From NCBI GenBank assembly GCA_964407325.1, contig CAYOVA010000005.1:1-64000 (forward strand): a stretch of 64,000 nt of DNA, written 5' to 3'. Under the pieces are notes generated by a model, which saw only the letters and a list, made by a program, of their open reading frames with translations, was not told where the DNA came from and searched no databases. The translations under genes were made by a program, and so were the position numbers. The stretch comes from JAOAFZ01 sp964407325. Lineage in GTDB: Bacteria > Patescibacteriota > Microgenomatia > UBA1406 > GWC2-37-13. Positions 1 through 8,604 of the stretch are shown here, in pieces (position 1 is the first letter of the stretch; each line of letters opens with the position of its first letter).

Positions 1-152
1 GTGACTGCTTGCCAACAGATCCATAAAGTAAAAGGTGAATCTACCAAATCTGCTGGCGGTTTACCGCCGTTGCCGAACCAATTTTGAATAATTTGACGTG
101 CGGCGGGTGGGGGCGCCGCACGGAAATGTATTTTTTGCGCGCGCCTATGAAA
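1..152. other. Window-edge segment, no gene called
   Basis: Plus frame 1 is open from the window edge to a TGA at 85-87, and a minus frame is also open to the edge, so either could be the end of a gene outside the window. Two perfect inverted repeats are visible. One is GGCGG-TTTA-CCGCC near 55-68. The other is an 8-bp stem GTGCGGCG/CGCCGCAC near 100-122, followed on the plus strand by a T-rich stretch at 129-135, which is terminator-like. I cannot assign a product. Confidence 0.35.
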
Positions 153-875
153 TCACCACAACAGTTTAAGGTAATTAAATCTTTCAAAGAATTTTCCGTT
201 CTCTGAAAAAGCATTGATCACCTCTTCAATATGTTCCTCGCTCATTTGGCTTTTATGAGCAGATAGAGCTTTCCGTTTTATATCAAGCAGATCTAACATA
301 TCAATCTCTACATTAAAAGTATTCTCATCAGTCAATAGAACATCCAATACTTCTCTTGGTTTTGCAGAAGAATCTGTATTATCTGGGAAAAAGGAAGAGT
401 GGCGGGAGAATGGATAGACCGCATCGATCACGGCTTCTCCTACCTTGCGATGATCACGATGTTGGATATAGTACCCTTGATTATCGTACATTGGAATATA
501 CTGTCCGACTGGGTCATGAGTGCACACAACCTCAGCCTTCCATTCAACTATATATTTGACGATTTGTTGGATGAGTTCAAGGTTACTCTCGATATCACCA
601 TCTTTATAGTTAAGGCAGGCAAAGTTTTCCTTTGGAACATTCAATGTTGCAAGGGCATCAATTTCTTCTTGTATCCGCAATTTTGCTACATCAGTTTCGG
701 AAAGCGTACCATCTCCACCGCGGGCACCATTCGATACTGCCAGTACAAATACATTTTTATTTTCAGATCTTAGTTTATGAATGAGTCCACAAAAGTAGAC
801 AATGCAATCATCTGGGTGGGCAGTAACAAGAAGTACGTTTTGTTTACTTTCAAAAATCTGATTAAAGTTGTACAT
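153..875 (-). CDS. LmbE/PIG-L family GlcNAc de-N-acetylase-like hydrolase
   Basis: This 240-residue protein belongs to the LmbE/PIG-L family, zinc-dependent enzymes that remove N-acetyl groups from GlcNAc-type sugars. The metal-binding AHPDD motif lies near residues 19-23, after a hydrophobic beta strand (NVLLVT), and the second metal-site segment HRDHRKVGEA lies near residue 140. Length is normal for the family and no signal peptide is seen, so it is probably cytoplasmic. The start at 875 is supported by a TATAAT box (882-887, minus strand) only 6 nt upstream, which predicts a leaderless mRNA. The sugar substrate cannot be read from sequence. A role in envelope glycoconjugate or small-thiol metabolism is inference. 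Confidence 0.85.
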   Translation of the reverse strand: MYNFNQIFESKQNVLLVTAHPDDCIVYFCGLIHKLRSENKNVFVLAVSNGARGGDGTLSETDVAKLRIQEEIDALATLNVPKENFACLNYKDGDIESNLELIQQIVKYIVEWKAEVVCTHDPVGQYIPMYDNQGYYIQHRDHRKVGEAVIDAVYPFSRHSSFFPDNTDSSAKPREVLDVLLTDENTFNVEIDMLDLLDIKRKALSAHKSQMSEEHIEEVINAFSENGKFFERFNYLKLLW

Positions 876-977
876 GAAGTTATTATATCAAGAAGAAAAA
901 AATACAATTTCAGTGCGAGAGTCGTAAGCGCCCATGTAGCCTCACCTGGGGGCATGCAACCCAATATTCCAGAATTG

Positions 978-1048
978 CTGCCCAGCAGGGATTCGAACCC
1001 CGATAAACAGATTCAGAGTCTGTTGTCCTACCGTTAGACGACCGGGCA
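978..1048 (-). tRNA. tRNA-Gln (anticodon CTG)
   Basis: Read on the minus strand, this folds as a full cloverleaf: acceptor TGCCCGG/CTGGGCA, D stem GTCT/GGAC, anticodon stem ACAGA/TCTGT with loop CTCTGAA (anticodon CTG), and T arm CGGGG-TTCGAAT-CCCTG. The discriminator is G. The next bases are CAA, so CCA is not encoded and must be added by CCA transferase. A TATAAT box (1072-1077, minus strand) lies 23 nt upstream of the 5' end. Confidence 0.95.
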
Positions 1049-1112
1049 TTGCTTCAAGTTGAAAGAATATTATTATAACAAACTATACCCGGTATACCAG
1101 TCTCTTTGATAA

Positions 1113-1436
1113 TTATGGCCGTGCTTTGCTGGGGTTCTCGTTGGATGGTTTAGAAGAATTTCTATCCTGACTTTTTTCGGGCGCTCGTTTATCTTTTTCT
1201 TTTGCTTCCTGCCTTTTCTCAGGTGCAGATTTTGATTTTGCTTCAGAAGGTGCGGGAACTGACAATAAATACATAAAAAATGCAGCTGTGGCAACCAAAA
1301 ATACAATAAGCAGAATAAAGTTATTCCTTGATTGCTTTGTTATGGTTTTAGAACGTTTAGAAGCTGGTGAATTTGTGTTTTTTGAAGAGGTTTTTTTCTG
1401 CTTTGATGCGACAGATTTAGCTTTTTTCTTTGCCAT
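1113..1436 (-). CDS. Small Lys/Ser-rich single-TM protein
   Basis: About 107 residues. The N-terminal third is extremely basic (Lys/Ser/Thr-rich, beginning MAKKKAKS). One hydrophobic segment follows near residues 40-62 (FILLIVFLVATAAFFMYLL), then a charged, Pro/Ser/Glu/Lys-rich tail. I do not recognise a family. The layout suggests a membrane anchor with both ends disordered. The ATG at 1436 was preferred over the longer ORF start because a TTGACA box (minus strand, 1467-1472) and TATATC (1445-1450), separated by 16 bp, place the -10 element 8 nt before it. Confidence 0.6.
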   Translation of the reverse strand: MAKKKAKSVASKQKKTSSKNTNSPASKRSKTITKQSRNNFILLIVFLVATAAFFMYLLSVPAPSEAKSKSAPEKRQEAKEKDKRAPEKSQDRNSSKPSNENPSKARP

Positions 1437-1549
1437 AATTCCATGATATAGGATCATGAAAAGAATTGTCAACATTAGTTTTGCTCGTACTCAAAAGAAA
1501 CGGCAAAGCATATTTATACTATCAAAGTGGTAATATAAATACATACGCT

Positions 1550-2203
1550 ATGAAAGAACCATATCTCTACATCGCTATTCCCACCCTTTCTGTTTTGCTC
1601 CTTGGGTTGGTATTCACTTATTTTGTTTTTCGCGCAGTGAATGGAAATAATAGAAGTGGTACTAGTGTTCAGCCTTCCCCAGTGGTATATAATCCGGCAA
1701 ATACTGCAGCGACACCAACTACTCCATCAAATGTCCCCGAACATTCAAGGCCGGTAATTACTCCACAGCTTTTTGGGACCGAGTTTGTGAGAGTCCCCCT
1801 TAGCAGCAAGTGGAGTATTGTAGAAGAAGAATATCCTTATGGGGAAACCCTTTTGATAAAACCGGCGCAACAGGCAAATATCAAAATCTCCGACAGCTCT
1901 CTGCGAATTACTATTGAAAAGAATGTAAGTACAGCACGGTTAAAAGAAATAGAGGAGCTGTATTCAAGACGAAAATTTAATTCAACAAAAGAAATTGTGC
2001 ACGGTCAGCAGGCGACACGGTACACAGGCATCCTTTTCGGTCCGGATACAAGCGGAGATGTGAGTACCATTCAGGATGTTGCATTCGTATTTTTAAAAGA
2101 GAGTAACTTGGTCTGGATAACATACCACTACCTTGGCGATATCCCTGATAATAATATTGAAAACGAATTTGAAGAGATTATCCAGAATATGACTCTATTA
2201 TGA
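1550..2203 (+). CDS. Membrane-anchored envelope protein, paralog of 48729-49373
   Basis: About 217 residues: an N-terminal TM anchor (residues 7-28), a Thr/Pro/Asn-rich linker, then a compact soluble domain from about residue 85. The soluble domain carries the segment LRITIEKNVSTARLKEIEE, almost repeated in the product of 48729-49373 (MRITIEKNVTEARIQEIEK). Both end in a Met-Arg/Thr-Leu motif and overlap a following gene by ATGA, so the two loci are duplicated gene pairs. The fold may be PsbP-like (a small extracytoplasmic alpha/beta domain), but that is a guess. The ATG at 1550 was chosen because the TM segment begins directly after it and a TATAAA box lies at 1534-1539. Confidence 0.7.
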   Translation: MKEPYLYIAIPTLSVLLLGLVFTYFVFRAVNGNNRSGTSVQPSPVVYNPANTAATPTTPSNVPEHSRPVITPQLFGTEFVRVPLSSKWSIVEEEYPYGETLLIKPAQQANIKISDSSLRITIEKNVSTARLKEIEELYSRRKFNSTKEIVHGQQATRYTGILFGPDTSGDVSTIQDVAFVFLKESNLVWITYHYLGDIPDNNIENEFEEIIQNMTLL

Positions 2204-3438
2204 AAAATCACGTTGCAAACATCGTTTTTTTTGGTGCATTCCTGGTACTGGTATTTCTGCTAGTAGTTACTATAACAACGAGCAGGGCGATAATTTACGA
2301 GTCGGAAGCCAGTTCCGCTGTAGTTTCTGAAATTACATTCGGTCCTCAGCAAAGGCAACAGAAGCAGACAACGTTCAAGTATCTTTCACCGATTCCTCCG
2401 ACTGATACTCCGATACCGCCACCCCCACCCCCACCCCCTCAAATGCCTACTGTTGGACCTGGTACTCCCCAACCAACCGTTCCCCAAACCACAATTACAA
2501 CGGGTGCTGGACCGAGAAGAGTTACTGACGTGCCGCGCAGAGGCACTGGGGCAACAGTCAATCCCCAGCCAACTGTGGCAGTGCCTCGAGTGCCCACAGC
2601 TACACCTGCAAGAGGTGTCACAGGTGCGCCTCCACCCCAATGTCAAGTGGGAAGCTCAAGTCAGCAATGTTCATGCAGCCATTACCCCGAGTTTGAATAT
2701 TATGAATGCGGTCAGCGATTGCCGGGAGAAGATGGAGTAGTAATCTTCTATAAACATCAGAATAACTATAAAAAAGCCTGGCCTAACTTTGCGACAACCA
2801 GGGAACAGCGGTCTTTCTCTTCAGAAGCGGAATGGAGGGCGGATTTGGCTTCCTATTCCTGTACCTATGTATGTAAAGTCTACGATAAACCCGTGTTGTA
2901 TCTCTATCCTGAAGAACCAACCTATGTGGATGTTGTTCTTGTTGTCCCCGGAACAGTTATTAAAAGCATCCCAGAGTACGGCAAGGGGTGGTTGGGTGTT
3001 TTGGCGTTGCCAGATGGCACTTTGCAGTACAAGGGAAAAACTTACGGGGATTTGTTTTATGAAACTGCAGTGTATGAAACAGCTTCTACACGGAATGAGG
3101 GATTCTTAATTCAGAAGAGATCGCTGCAAACTGATCTGGATGTATTGATCTCCAGCTATGGTCTAATTGGTCGGGAAAAGAAAGAATTCCTTGCATACTG
3201 GGTGCCTCGGCTTCAGAAAGAGAAAGGTCCTGCCTTCTTTACCCGCGTACTTACTTTGGACGAGAAAAATACGGTAGATAAGGTGTTAATAACGCCAGAA
3301 CCCGATACCTTTATCCACCTCCTTGTCGAATTTACATCGGTAGGTGAGAACTACCAGTTTAAGCAGCAATCGTATCCCACACCTCCAGAAAGAAAAGGCT
3401 TTACTGTGGTAGAGTGGGGTGGCGGAGTGTTGCAATAA
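2200..3438 (+). CDS. Anchored surface protein with Pro/Thr linker and KPVLYLYP domain
   Basis: 412 residues. A TM anchor (about 8-28) is followed by a long Pro/Thr-rich low-complexity linker with a run of eight prolines (about 65-150). Next comes a Cys-containing segment (CQVGSSSQQCSCSHYPEFEYYEC) and a C-terminal domain from about residue 225 that starts with KPVLYLYP. The same domain order and C-terminus (GFTVVEWGG) occur at 47560-48732, so this is a diverged paralog. A KPV-I/L-YLYP domain of unknown function is known from Gram-positive and CPR surface proteins. Its ATG overlaps the upstream stop as ATGA, which implies translational coupling with 1550-2203. Function is unknown; outer-surface display is inferred. 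Confidence 0.8.
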   Translation: MKNHVANIVFFGAFLVLVFLLVVTITTSRAIIYESEASSAVVSEITFGPQQRQQKQTTFKYLSPIPPTDTPIPPPPPPPPQMPTVGPGTPQPTVPQTTITTGAGPRRVTDVPRRGTGATVNPQPTVAVPRVPTATPARGVTGAPPPQCQVGSSSQQCSCSHYPEFEYYECGQRLPGEDGVVIFYKHQNNYKKAWPNFATTREQRSFSSEAEWRADLASYSCTYVCKVYDKPVLYLYPEEPTYVDVVLVVPGTVIKSIPEYGKGWLGVLALPDGTLQYKGKTYGDLFYETAVYETASTRNEGFLIQKRSLQTDLDVLISSYGLIGREKKEFLAYWVPRLQKEKGPAFFTRVLTLDEKNTVDKVLITPEPDTFIHLLVEFTSVGENYQFKQQSYPTPPERKGFTVVEWGGGVLQ

Positions 3439-3478
3439 AGAGAAAATATTCTTCAGCCTCGTGTAACAGGTGTTCCCC

Positions 3479-5152
3479 TTAGCTCAAGATCTTCTCATTA
3501 TTCGGCAGCACTATCGGATTATCGTATTTATACTCGATTCCCATTTTAATGCAGACCTCCGCCTTTGCCAGTTCCGATCCAATAAATGCGGCATGGTCCA
3601 CGCGTGAGATAAAGTTAAAGTGTTTTAGCTTGTATAGTAACTCCCGTGCAGATCGACCTTCCAGTTCAAAGAGAGTTTTTCCTGTGGTGGTGTCCTGAAG
3701 TCGGGCCTTGATGGTTTTATCGATTACCGTAATATTGACAATCCCTCGTGGGTCGGAATCGCGATTCGGGTCAAAATACATGCGGGGGATTTTGTCGGTT
3801 ACCTGTTTTTTTAAGAGTGCTTCCACATTTTTCCAGTCCCGCTGGTAGATGTGCGCAGACTCCGATTCAACTGTAATGATGCCGGGTTTGTAGCCGGTTT
3901 CTTTCGCAATCTTTCCTAACAGCTGGTTAATCCCGTAAAAGTTAAAAAACCAAGCTCTGCCAATATCATGGCTGCGTACAAACACATGAATATCCACTTG
4001 TTCATTCCGAACCGTAAAGGAAAACTTAAACAGGCACGGGCGTCCGCTTTCCAATCCGGTATGGTATCGCTGGTCCCACAGCACAATTTCTTTATCCAAA
4101 TCAAATGGTTTCTTTTTGATTCGATCAATAACATACTGAACCTGATCCAATCGCGGCACCAGGCCTTCCAGCAGAATTGTAATTTTTTTGGCATCGGATT
4201 TGATTTTCTCTTCGACATCCTCTACCAGCTTCTCCGCTTTTGTTTTTTCAATCGCAGTATGATTCAGCAGGAAAGTACGGGCAGCGTCATAGCCCTGTTC
4301 TGTCAAAATCTCCTCTACCGATTGGTCGATTATTTCCAATCGGGGGAATGCGTACATCAGCTCTGCATAGAGGTACGAGTAGTCTCGTGGTCGTTCAAAG
4401 GTGTACACTCCCGGAAACAGTTCTTTTCGGTATGGTTCAGCAGAAAATTGCGTTTTGTAATACTGGTCAAGGCTCTCTTTTGTGACTCCTAACGATTTTT
4501 CTTCAACTAGCCAGTCGGGAAGGAAAAAATCATCCGGATCTTCCCCTTCCACCACCACTGTTGCTCCGCGGATTTCCTTTACTTCTTCACTGTCTTCGTC
4601 AATTTTTGTTTTTACACCATATTTCCACACCGTATGAAGCAACGTCAAATAGGCATCGGCACCTTTCATATCGCGAACGGGATAAGTATATCGCTCTGAA
4701 GGAAGAGTGTCCGGGGCCTCAACCACAAATTCGTCAAATACGACAGGCTCCATATAAGGACCTTTTTCAGCAAGCCGGAGCTGTGCCGGGTCCAGTTTCG
4801 CATCAGTGCTTTTATCATGCAGCTCGACATTACTAAGGATCAACTGGAGTGTCTCTGGAGTAATTTGATCTACTAACGTATCTTCAACGGTTCCCTTCTG
4901 CCACAGTTCAAGTAGCTTTTTCTTGCCACCAAGCCCTATGGGAGTATTACTTAGTTTATCCGGCCCCCACACTATCAGATTTGTAATGTGGGGATTTAGT
5001 GCCAAGTTGTACAGCATTATGTTGATCCCAAAAGCTGAACGGAGGTTGCCAATAATAGCGAACTCTTCCAGTAAATGAGGATTAAATTTCGTTACCAGTT
5101 GAACATCCTGCCAGACAACACACAACGCATTGCTGCTTTTAGGATTTCCCAC
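3479..5152 (-). CDS. Thymidylate synthase (archaeal/CPR-type) with N-terminal and DUF4346-like domains
   Basis: Reductive methylation of dUMP to dTMP is the expected reaction. The central part (about residues 345-440) aligns with ThyA cores: RPC-LFKFSF carries the catalytic Cys context, VFVRSHD replaces the usual RSCD phosphate-binding motif, and SESAHIYQRDW corresponds to the GDxHIYxNH region. The N-terminal third (VWQDVQL...GNLRSAFGINI) resembles the domain seen in methanogen-type enzymes. The C-terminus (SRVDHAAFIGSELAKAE) matches DUF4346. At 557+ residues it is about twice a standard ThyA. The start is uncertain. GTG 5152 is the first canonical start codon, but clearly protein-like codons continue upstream to about 5221 (PPAYIQPVNGLHAYKFQEY) with no ATG, GTG or TTG. 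Confidence 0.75.
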   Translation of the reverse strand: MGNPKSSNALCVVWQDVQLVTKFNPHLLEEFAIIGNLRSAFGINIMLYNLALNPHITNLIVWGPDKLSNTPIGLGGKKKLLELWQKGTVEDTLVDQITPETLQLILSNVELHDKSTDAKLDPAQLRLAEKGPYMEPVVFDEFVVEAPDTLPSERYTYPVRDMKGADAYLTLLHTVWKYGVKTKIDEDSEEVKEIRGATVVVEGEDPDDFFLPDWLVEEKSLGVTKESLDQYYKTQFSAEPYRKELFPGVYTFERPRDYSYLYAELMYAFPRLEIIDQSVEEILTEQGYDAARTFLLNHTAIEKTKAEKLVEDVEEKIKSDAKKITILLEGLVPRLDQVQYVIDRIKKKPFDLDKEIVLWDQRYHTGLESGRPCLFKFSFTVRNEQVDIHVFVRSHDIGRAWFFNFYGINQLLGKIAKETGYKPGIITVESESAHIYQRDWKNVEALLKKQVTDKIPRMYFDPNRDSDPRGIVNITVIDKTIKARLQDTTTGKTLFELEGRSARELLYKLKHFNFISRVDHAAFIGSELAKAEVCIKMGIEYKYDNPIVLPNNEKILS

Positions 5153-5240
5153 AATAAACGGGTATTCCTGAAACTTATACGCGTGAAGACCATTAACCGG
5201 TTGAATATATGCGGGAGGTATAAAGAAAATAAGGTATGAA

Positions 5241-6524
5241 TTAGTAACGGTAAGAACGGGTATCTCTTGTGCCGATTATAGACCTTGCTTTTCCCGAAAG
5301 CAAACCAAATAAGACTGCTGTTACAAGAATATTTTGCTGAAGCGATAACCAGTAATGGTCCATCATACCCGAGATAAACACAGCCAAAAAACAGTAGAAA
5401 AAAGGTTTGTAACTCAGCAGCGGTAGTACTCTGCGCATTCCCATAATGAGGATAAGGCCTCCCAGTACGAGTCCTGCTTCGGCAATCCATAACAGGATAA
5501 TATTGTGGACGGGCTGCAAAAAGTACGACCTGTAGGGATTAGGAAATTGGGATTGGGCTGCTACATAAGTACCAAGCCCGGTTCCCGTAAGAGGGTCAGC
5601 AGCAATAATCTGCACCGCGTTATCAATAAGCGTTACCCGTTTAGCAATATTTTCAGGATCACTTTGAGGAGCAAAAAACACTGCCGCAATTACCAGCAAC
5701 ACAATAGTTCGTGCAATACCACAGAGTTTACACTGCATCTTGAATAGCACCTCTACAAAAACCAGCATATTCAAAATCACAAACACGCCGATAGCCGTTT
5801 TTGAGAAGGTAAGAAAAATAGTAAGCATCGCAATAAATAGTGTTACGGTACGTACGCGAGGGTACTTTTTGAAGGGTTCCCATCCTTGAACAAAAAAATA
5901 GAGTAGCAGGAAAAAACCTCCCATCGAATTGGGATGGGAAAAAGATCCGTAGGGCCGCAAAAATAGGTTACCGTTGAGTGCGGCAACAGCGGCATCGGGG
6001 GTGGTAACAGTAATCGCCCGTTCTCCCAGCCAGTAAAAAATGCCCTGAAGGGTATGTTTATTAATAAATTGTGCCAGTGCCAGTCCAAATTGGATGAAAG
6101 TAGATGCGACAAGGCTCCACAGGTACCAATTCCAGGGGTAAAGCAGCTTTGTTTTTTGAGCAATTATTGCGGAATTACCACCCATTTCTCGAAATATGGC
6201 AAACAGTGCAACCCATTCAACCAACTTCACAAACTTAAACACACTTACCGGGAAAATAAGTGAAAAGAGGACATTTACAACAAGCAACCCCAACACAATC
6301 AGCACCCAGCGCTGTCGAAAAAAAGCGAAGACGGTTTTGAAATGGAAACCAATAAGAAGTACTGCAACAATATCCGAAAGAAACAATGCAGGTGCCAGAT
6401 AGTCTGTTCTAATAGCCCGAATATGCGAAAACTCAAAAAAGAAATAGGTACCCAGTTGAGTAGGAAGAAGAAACAGAAATGCACAGACAAGCAGATGGGG
6501 TATGGAGAACCGTATCATTTTCAT
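5241..6524 (-). CDS. O-antigen ligase/polymerase-like membrane protein
   Basis: 427 residues with about ten to twelve hydrophobic segments spread over the whole length and a large loop around residues 170-200 and 300-340. The motif GTGLGTYVAAQSQF followed by HNIILLWIAEAGLVLGG is typical of the Wzy/WaaL O-antigen ligase superfamily, in which the periplasmic-loop His/Arg residues act in glycan polymerisation or transfer. It probably works on undecaprenyl-linked surface glycan, consistent with MurJ and several PMT-like glycosyltransferases elsewhere in the window. TATAAT at 6533-6538 (minus strand) lies 8 nt before the start. The downstream thymidylate synthase GTG is 88 bp away. Confidence 0.8.
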   Translation of the reverse strand: MKMIRFSIPHLLVCAFLFLLPTQLGTYFFFEFSHIRAIRTDYLAPALFLSDIVAVLLIGFHFKTVFAFFRQRWVLIVLGLLVVNVLFSLIFPVSVFKFVKLVEWVALFAIFREMGGNSAIIAQKTKLLYPWNWYLWSLVASTFIQFGLALAQFINKHTLQGIFYWLGERAITVTTPDAAVAALNGNLFLRPYGSFSHPNSMGGFFLLLYFFVQGWEPFKKYPRVRTVTLFIAMLTIFLTFSKTAIGVFVILNMLVFVEVLFKMQCKLCGIARTIVLLVIAAVFFAPQSDPENIAKRVTLIDNAVQIIAADPLTGTGLGTYVAAQSQFPNPYRSYFLQPVHNIILLWIAEAGLVLGGLILIMGMRRVLPLLSYKPFFYCFLAVFISGMMDHYWLSLQQNILVTAVLFGLLSGKARSIIGTRDTRSYRY

Positions 6525-6597
6525 GGTGATTTATTATACGCAATACAACTGTTCTTGTATAATTTTTCTCCAGTCTAGAGTCTGTTATACTACACGT

Positions 6598-7035
6598 ATG
6601 GAACTACCCGACAACCCTTCTACCTACCTGGTGATAGCTGGTATTGGCCTTGCGATACTGGAACTGATTTTGGGGGCTGCAACAGCGTTTGAGTTGCTGG
6701 TAATTGGAATTATCTTTGTTGTGGGCGGTTTTATCGGGTTAATAACAAACTCTTTTCTGATTGCCCTTCTTTCGATCACATTGCTCAGTTTTCTTTATTT
6801 TTTTGGGGGAAGAAACATGATCCGCAATACCTTTTCGATCGAAACAAAGGCGACAAACGTTGATGCCATTATTGGAGAAAAAGCCGTAGTAGTAAAAAAA
6901 ATCACGCCGGATGAAGCCGGCCAGGTAAAGGTCCAGGGTGAAATTTGGCGGGCAACGGCAAAGACTCCTCTTGAAAAAGGTCAATCAGTCACCATCGATT
7001 CGGTAAGCGGAGTTACCCTCTCTGTTTCTGCATAA
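6598..7035 (+). CDS. NfeD-like membrane protein
   Basis: 145 residues: two to three TM segments in the first 75 residues (GIGLAILELILG..., FELLVIGIIFVVGGFIGL, FLIALLSITLLSFLYFF), then a small beta-rich OB-fold domain (GEKAVVVKKITPDEAGQVKV...GEIWRATAK...V-SGVTLSV) typical of short NfeD proteins. NfeD proteins pair with stomatin/SPFH proteins in membrane microdomains, and an SPFH gene follows 32 bp downstream. This short form lacks the ClpP-like protease domain. TATACT at 6586-6591 is 6 nt before the ATG, so the longer ORF beginning at 6502 is rejected. Confidence 0.85.
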   Translation: MELPDNPSTYLVIAGIGLAILELILGAATAFELLVIGIIFVVGGFIGLITNSFLIALLSITLLSFLYFFGGRNMIRNTFSIETKATNVDAIIGEKAVVVKKITPDEAGQVKVQGEIWRATAKTPLEKGQSVTIDSVSGVTLSVSA

Positions 7036-7067
7036 CTAATTCGTTCTGCTTTGTTATAATAGGCTAT

Positions 7068-7934
7068 ATGCAATTTTTAACTATACCTCTTCTGGTTTTT
7101 GCCGTTATAACCGTCTTTGCGGCTGTTAAGATTGTGCGCCAGAATGAAAAAGGCATCGTTCTCCGTCTGGGAAAGTTTAAAGAAGTTATTAATCCTGGAC
7201 TTAATTTTGTTATCCCGTATATCGAACAGCTTATTCTTGTTGACGTACGTGAAAAGGTTATTAACGTAGAGCCGCAAAGAGTAATTACCAAAGATAATGT
7301 TTCCGTAACAGTCGATGCGGTTGTGTACTACAAAATAGTTGATCCTGTTCGTGCGGAATTTGAGGTTGAAGATTTTGACACTGCTGTTACCACACTTGCG
7401 CAAACAAATCTCCGTAACTTGATTGGTGATAAGTCTCTTGATGAAACATTCGTTGCCCGCGATTCTATTAATGCCAGCCTGCGTGAAGTGCTTGATGAAG
7501 CAACAAACGGCTGGGGTGTAAAAGTAACCCGTGTTGAAGTGCAAAAAATCGAGCCTCCGCCGGAAATTACAGAAGCGATGAGTCTCCAGATGAAAGCAGA
7601 ACGTGAAAAGCGTGCCGCTATTTTGCAGGCTGAGGGTGTGCGCCAGAGTGATATCTTGCAGGCAGAAGGTGCAAAATCCGCAGAAATCTTACGGGCTGAA
7701 GGTGCAGCCCAGGCAGTTATCTTAAATGCTGACGCAGAAGCCAAATCTATTGAGAAAATTTCAGAAGCTGCAAATAAGTACTTTGATGAAAAAGCACAAA
7801 AGTGGCAGCAAATGCAGGTTTCAGAGAATGTATTGGCACATGCTACAAAATATGTTATCCCAACTTCAGCGGATGTTGTAAACATCCTGAATCTGGAAGG
7901 AAAAGGGGATATTCTACCGGTCAAGAAAAAATAA
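7068..7934 (+). CDS. SPFH/band 7 (stomatin-prohibitin) protein, QmcA-like
   Basis: 288 residues. An N-terminal TM segment (about 4-18) is followed by a Band 7 domain (KIVRQNEKGIVLRLGKF...INPGLNFVIPYIE, about 20-180) and a long Ala/Glu-rich coiled coil (about 180-255) containing the repeated phrase ILQAEG/ILRAEG. This is the classic stomatin/QmcA arrangement, with oligomerisation through the coiled coil on the membrane. It forms the usual partner pair with the NfeD-like gene just upstream. TATAAT at 7055-7060 lies 7 nt before the ATG even though the upstream gene ends only 32 bp away, so it probably has its own promoter. Confidence 0.92.
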   Translation: MQFLTIPLLVFAVITVFAAVKIVRQNEKGIVLRLGKFKEVINPGLNFVIPYIEQLILVDVREKVINVEPQRVITKDNVSVTVDAVVYYKIVDPVRAEFEVEDFDTAVTTLAQTNLRNLIGDKSLDETFVARDSINASLREVLDEATNGWGVKVTRVEVQKIEPPPEITEAMSLQMKAEREKRAAILQAEGVRQSDILQAEGAKSAEILRAEGAAQAVILNADAEAKSIEKISEAANKYFDEKAQKWQQMQVSENVLAHATKYVIPTSADVVNILNLEGKGDILPVKKK

Positions 7935-8017
7935 TACCGGAGGGTGTTCTTGTAATCCTTATATTCTTTTCATACATTCTTCTTCATTTATTCATGTTCT
8001 TATAGTAATATACGGGC

Positions 8018-8566
8018 ATGGTAGCCGTCGAAAGAGAACATATTGCAGAGTCAGTTGTTCCTGAGCTCGTGATAGATTCTGATGGAACAAGGATGGGAAT
8101 AGAGGGTTTTGTGGAAGAGAGCTGGGTTCGTGAAGAAACACCGGCACAGGTGGCAGCTGATATATTTTCCCGTGATCTTCCTCGCATAGTAAACGAAGTA
8201 AAAGCAAATATTGCTCCTGGCAATACAAATGAATGGAAGAGATTGTCTCTATTATATTCTGGCGGTTTCATTGTGGCGCAGATGGCAAGATTACGAGCTG
8301 AACAATTTGATTACCAGGAAGCGGCACGGCTTGTAGGGCAAGGTCTGGCAGTAAGTGCAAGAGATGTCCGTGAACAACGGGTGTGGTCTTCTGTTATTGG
8401 AAAAGGGCTCAATTCATACATTGCTGCATGTGCTCAACGTGCACAGCCTGGTTCTACGGACGAGCAATGCCTTCGCGAAGCGGAAGCGTGTAGAGATGCT
8501 TTAGCCCATGCTTTTGGACCATTTGGCCAACTTATAGCGTCTCCCTCTTTACGCAGAACTTACTAA
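8018..8566 (+). CDS. Hypothetical helical protein
   Basis: 182 residues, no signal peptide or TM segment, mostly amphipathic helix with an Ala/Arg-rich second half (EQFDYQEAARLVGQGLAVSARDVREQR and a Cys pair near residues 148 and 160). The pattern of short helices resembles a TPR-like solenoid but no repeat is clear. I do not recognise the family. A TAATAT box (8006-8011) is 6 nt before the ATG. It lies between the SPFH gene and smpB, but each seems to have its own -10 box, so context says little about function. Confidence 0.6.
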   Translation: MVAVEREHIAESVVPELVIDSDGTRMGIEGFVEESWVREETPAQVAADIFSRDLPRIVNEVKANIAPGNTNEWKRLSLLYSGGFIVAQMARLRAEQFDYQEAARLVGQGLAVSARDVREQRVWSSVIGKGLNSYIAACAQRAQPGSTDEQCLREAEACRDALAHAFGPFGQLIASPSLRRTY

Positions 8567-8604
8567 TGCGCCTTCCTGTAGCATAGGTGCGTTATAATAA
8601 CTTC

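Noticed and set aside
1..152. Transposase or insertion-sequence end at the window edge
   Set aside because: Inverted repeats are present but no recognisable transposase residues or matching opposite end can be seen in the available sequence.
6502..6597. Longer N-terminus for the NfeD-like protein beginning at 6502
   Set aside because: The extra residues overlap the TATACT box and the divergent gene start and are not membrane-like; ATG 6598 fits the -10 spacing and the family start.
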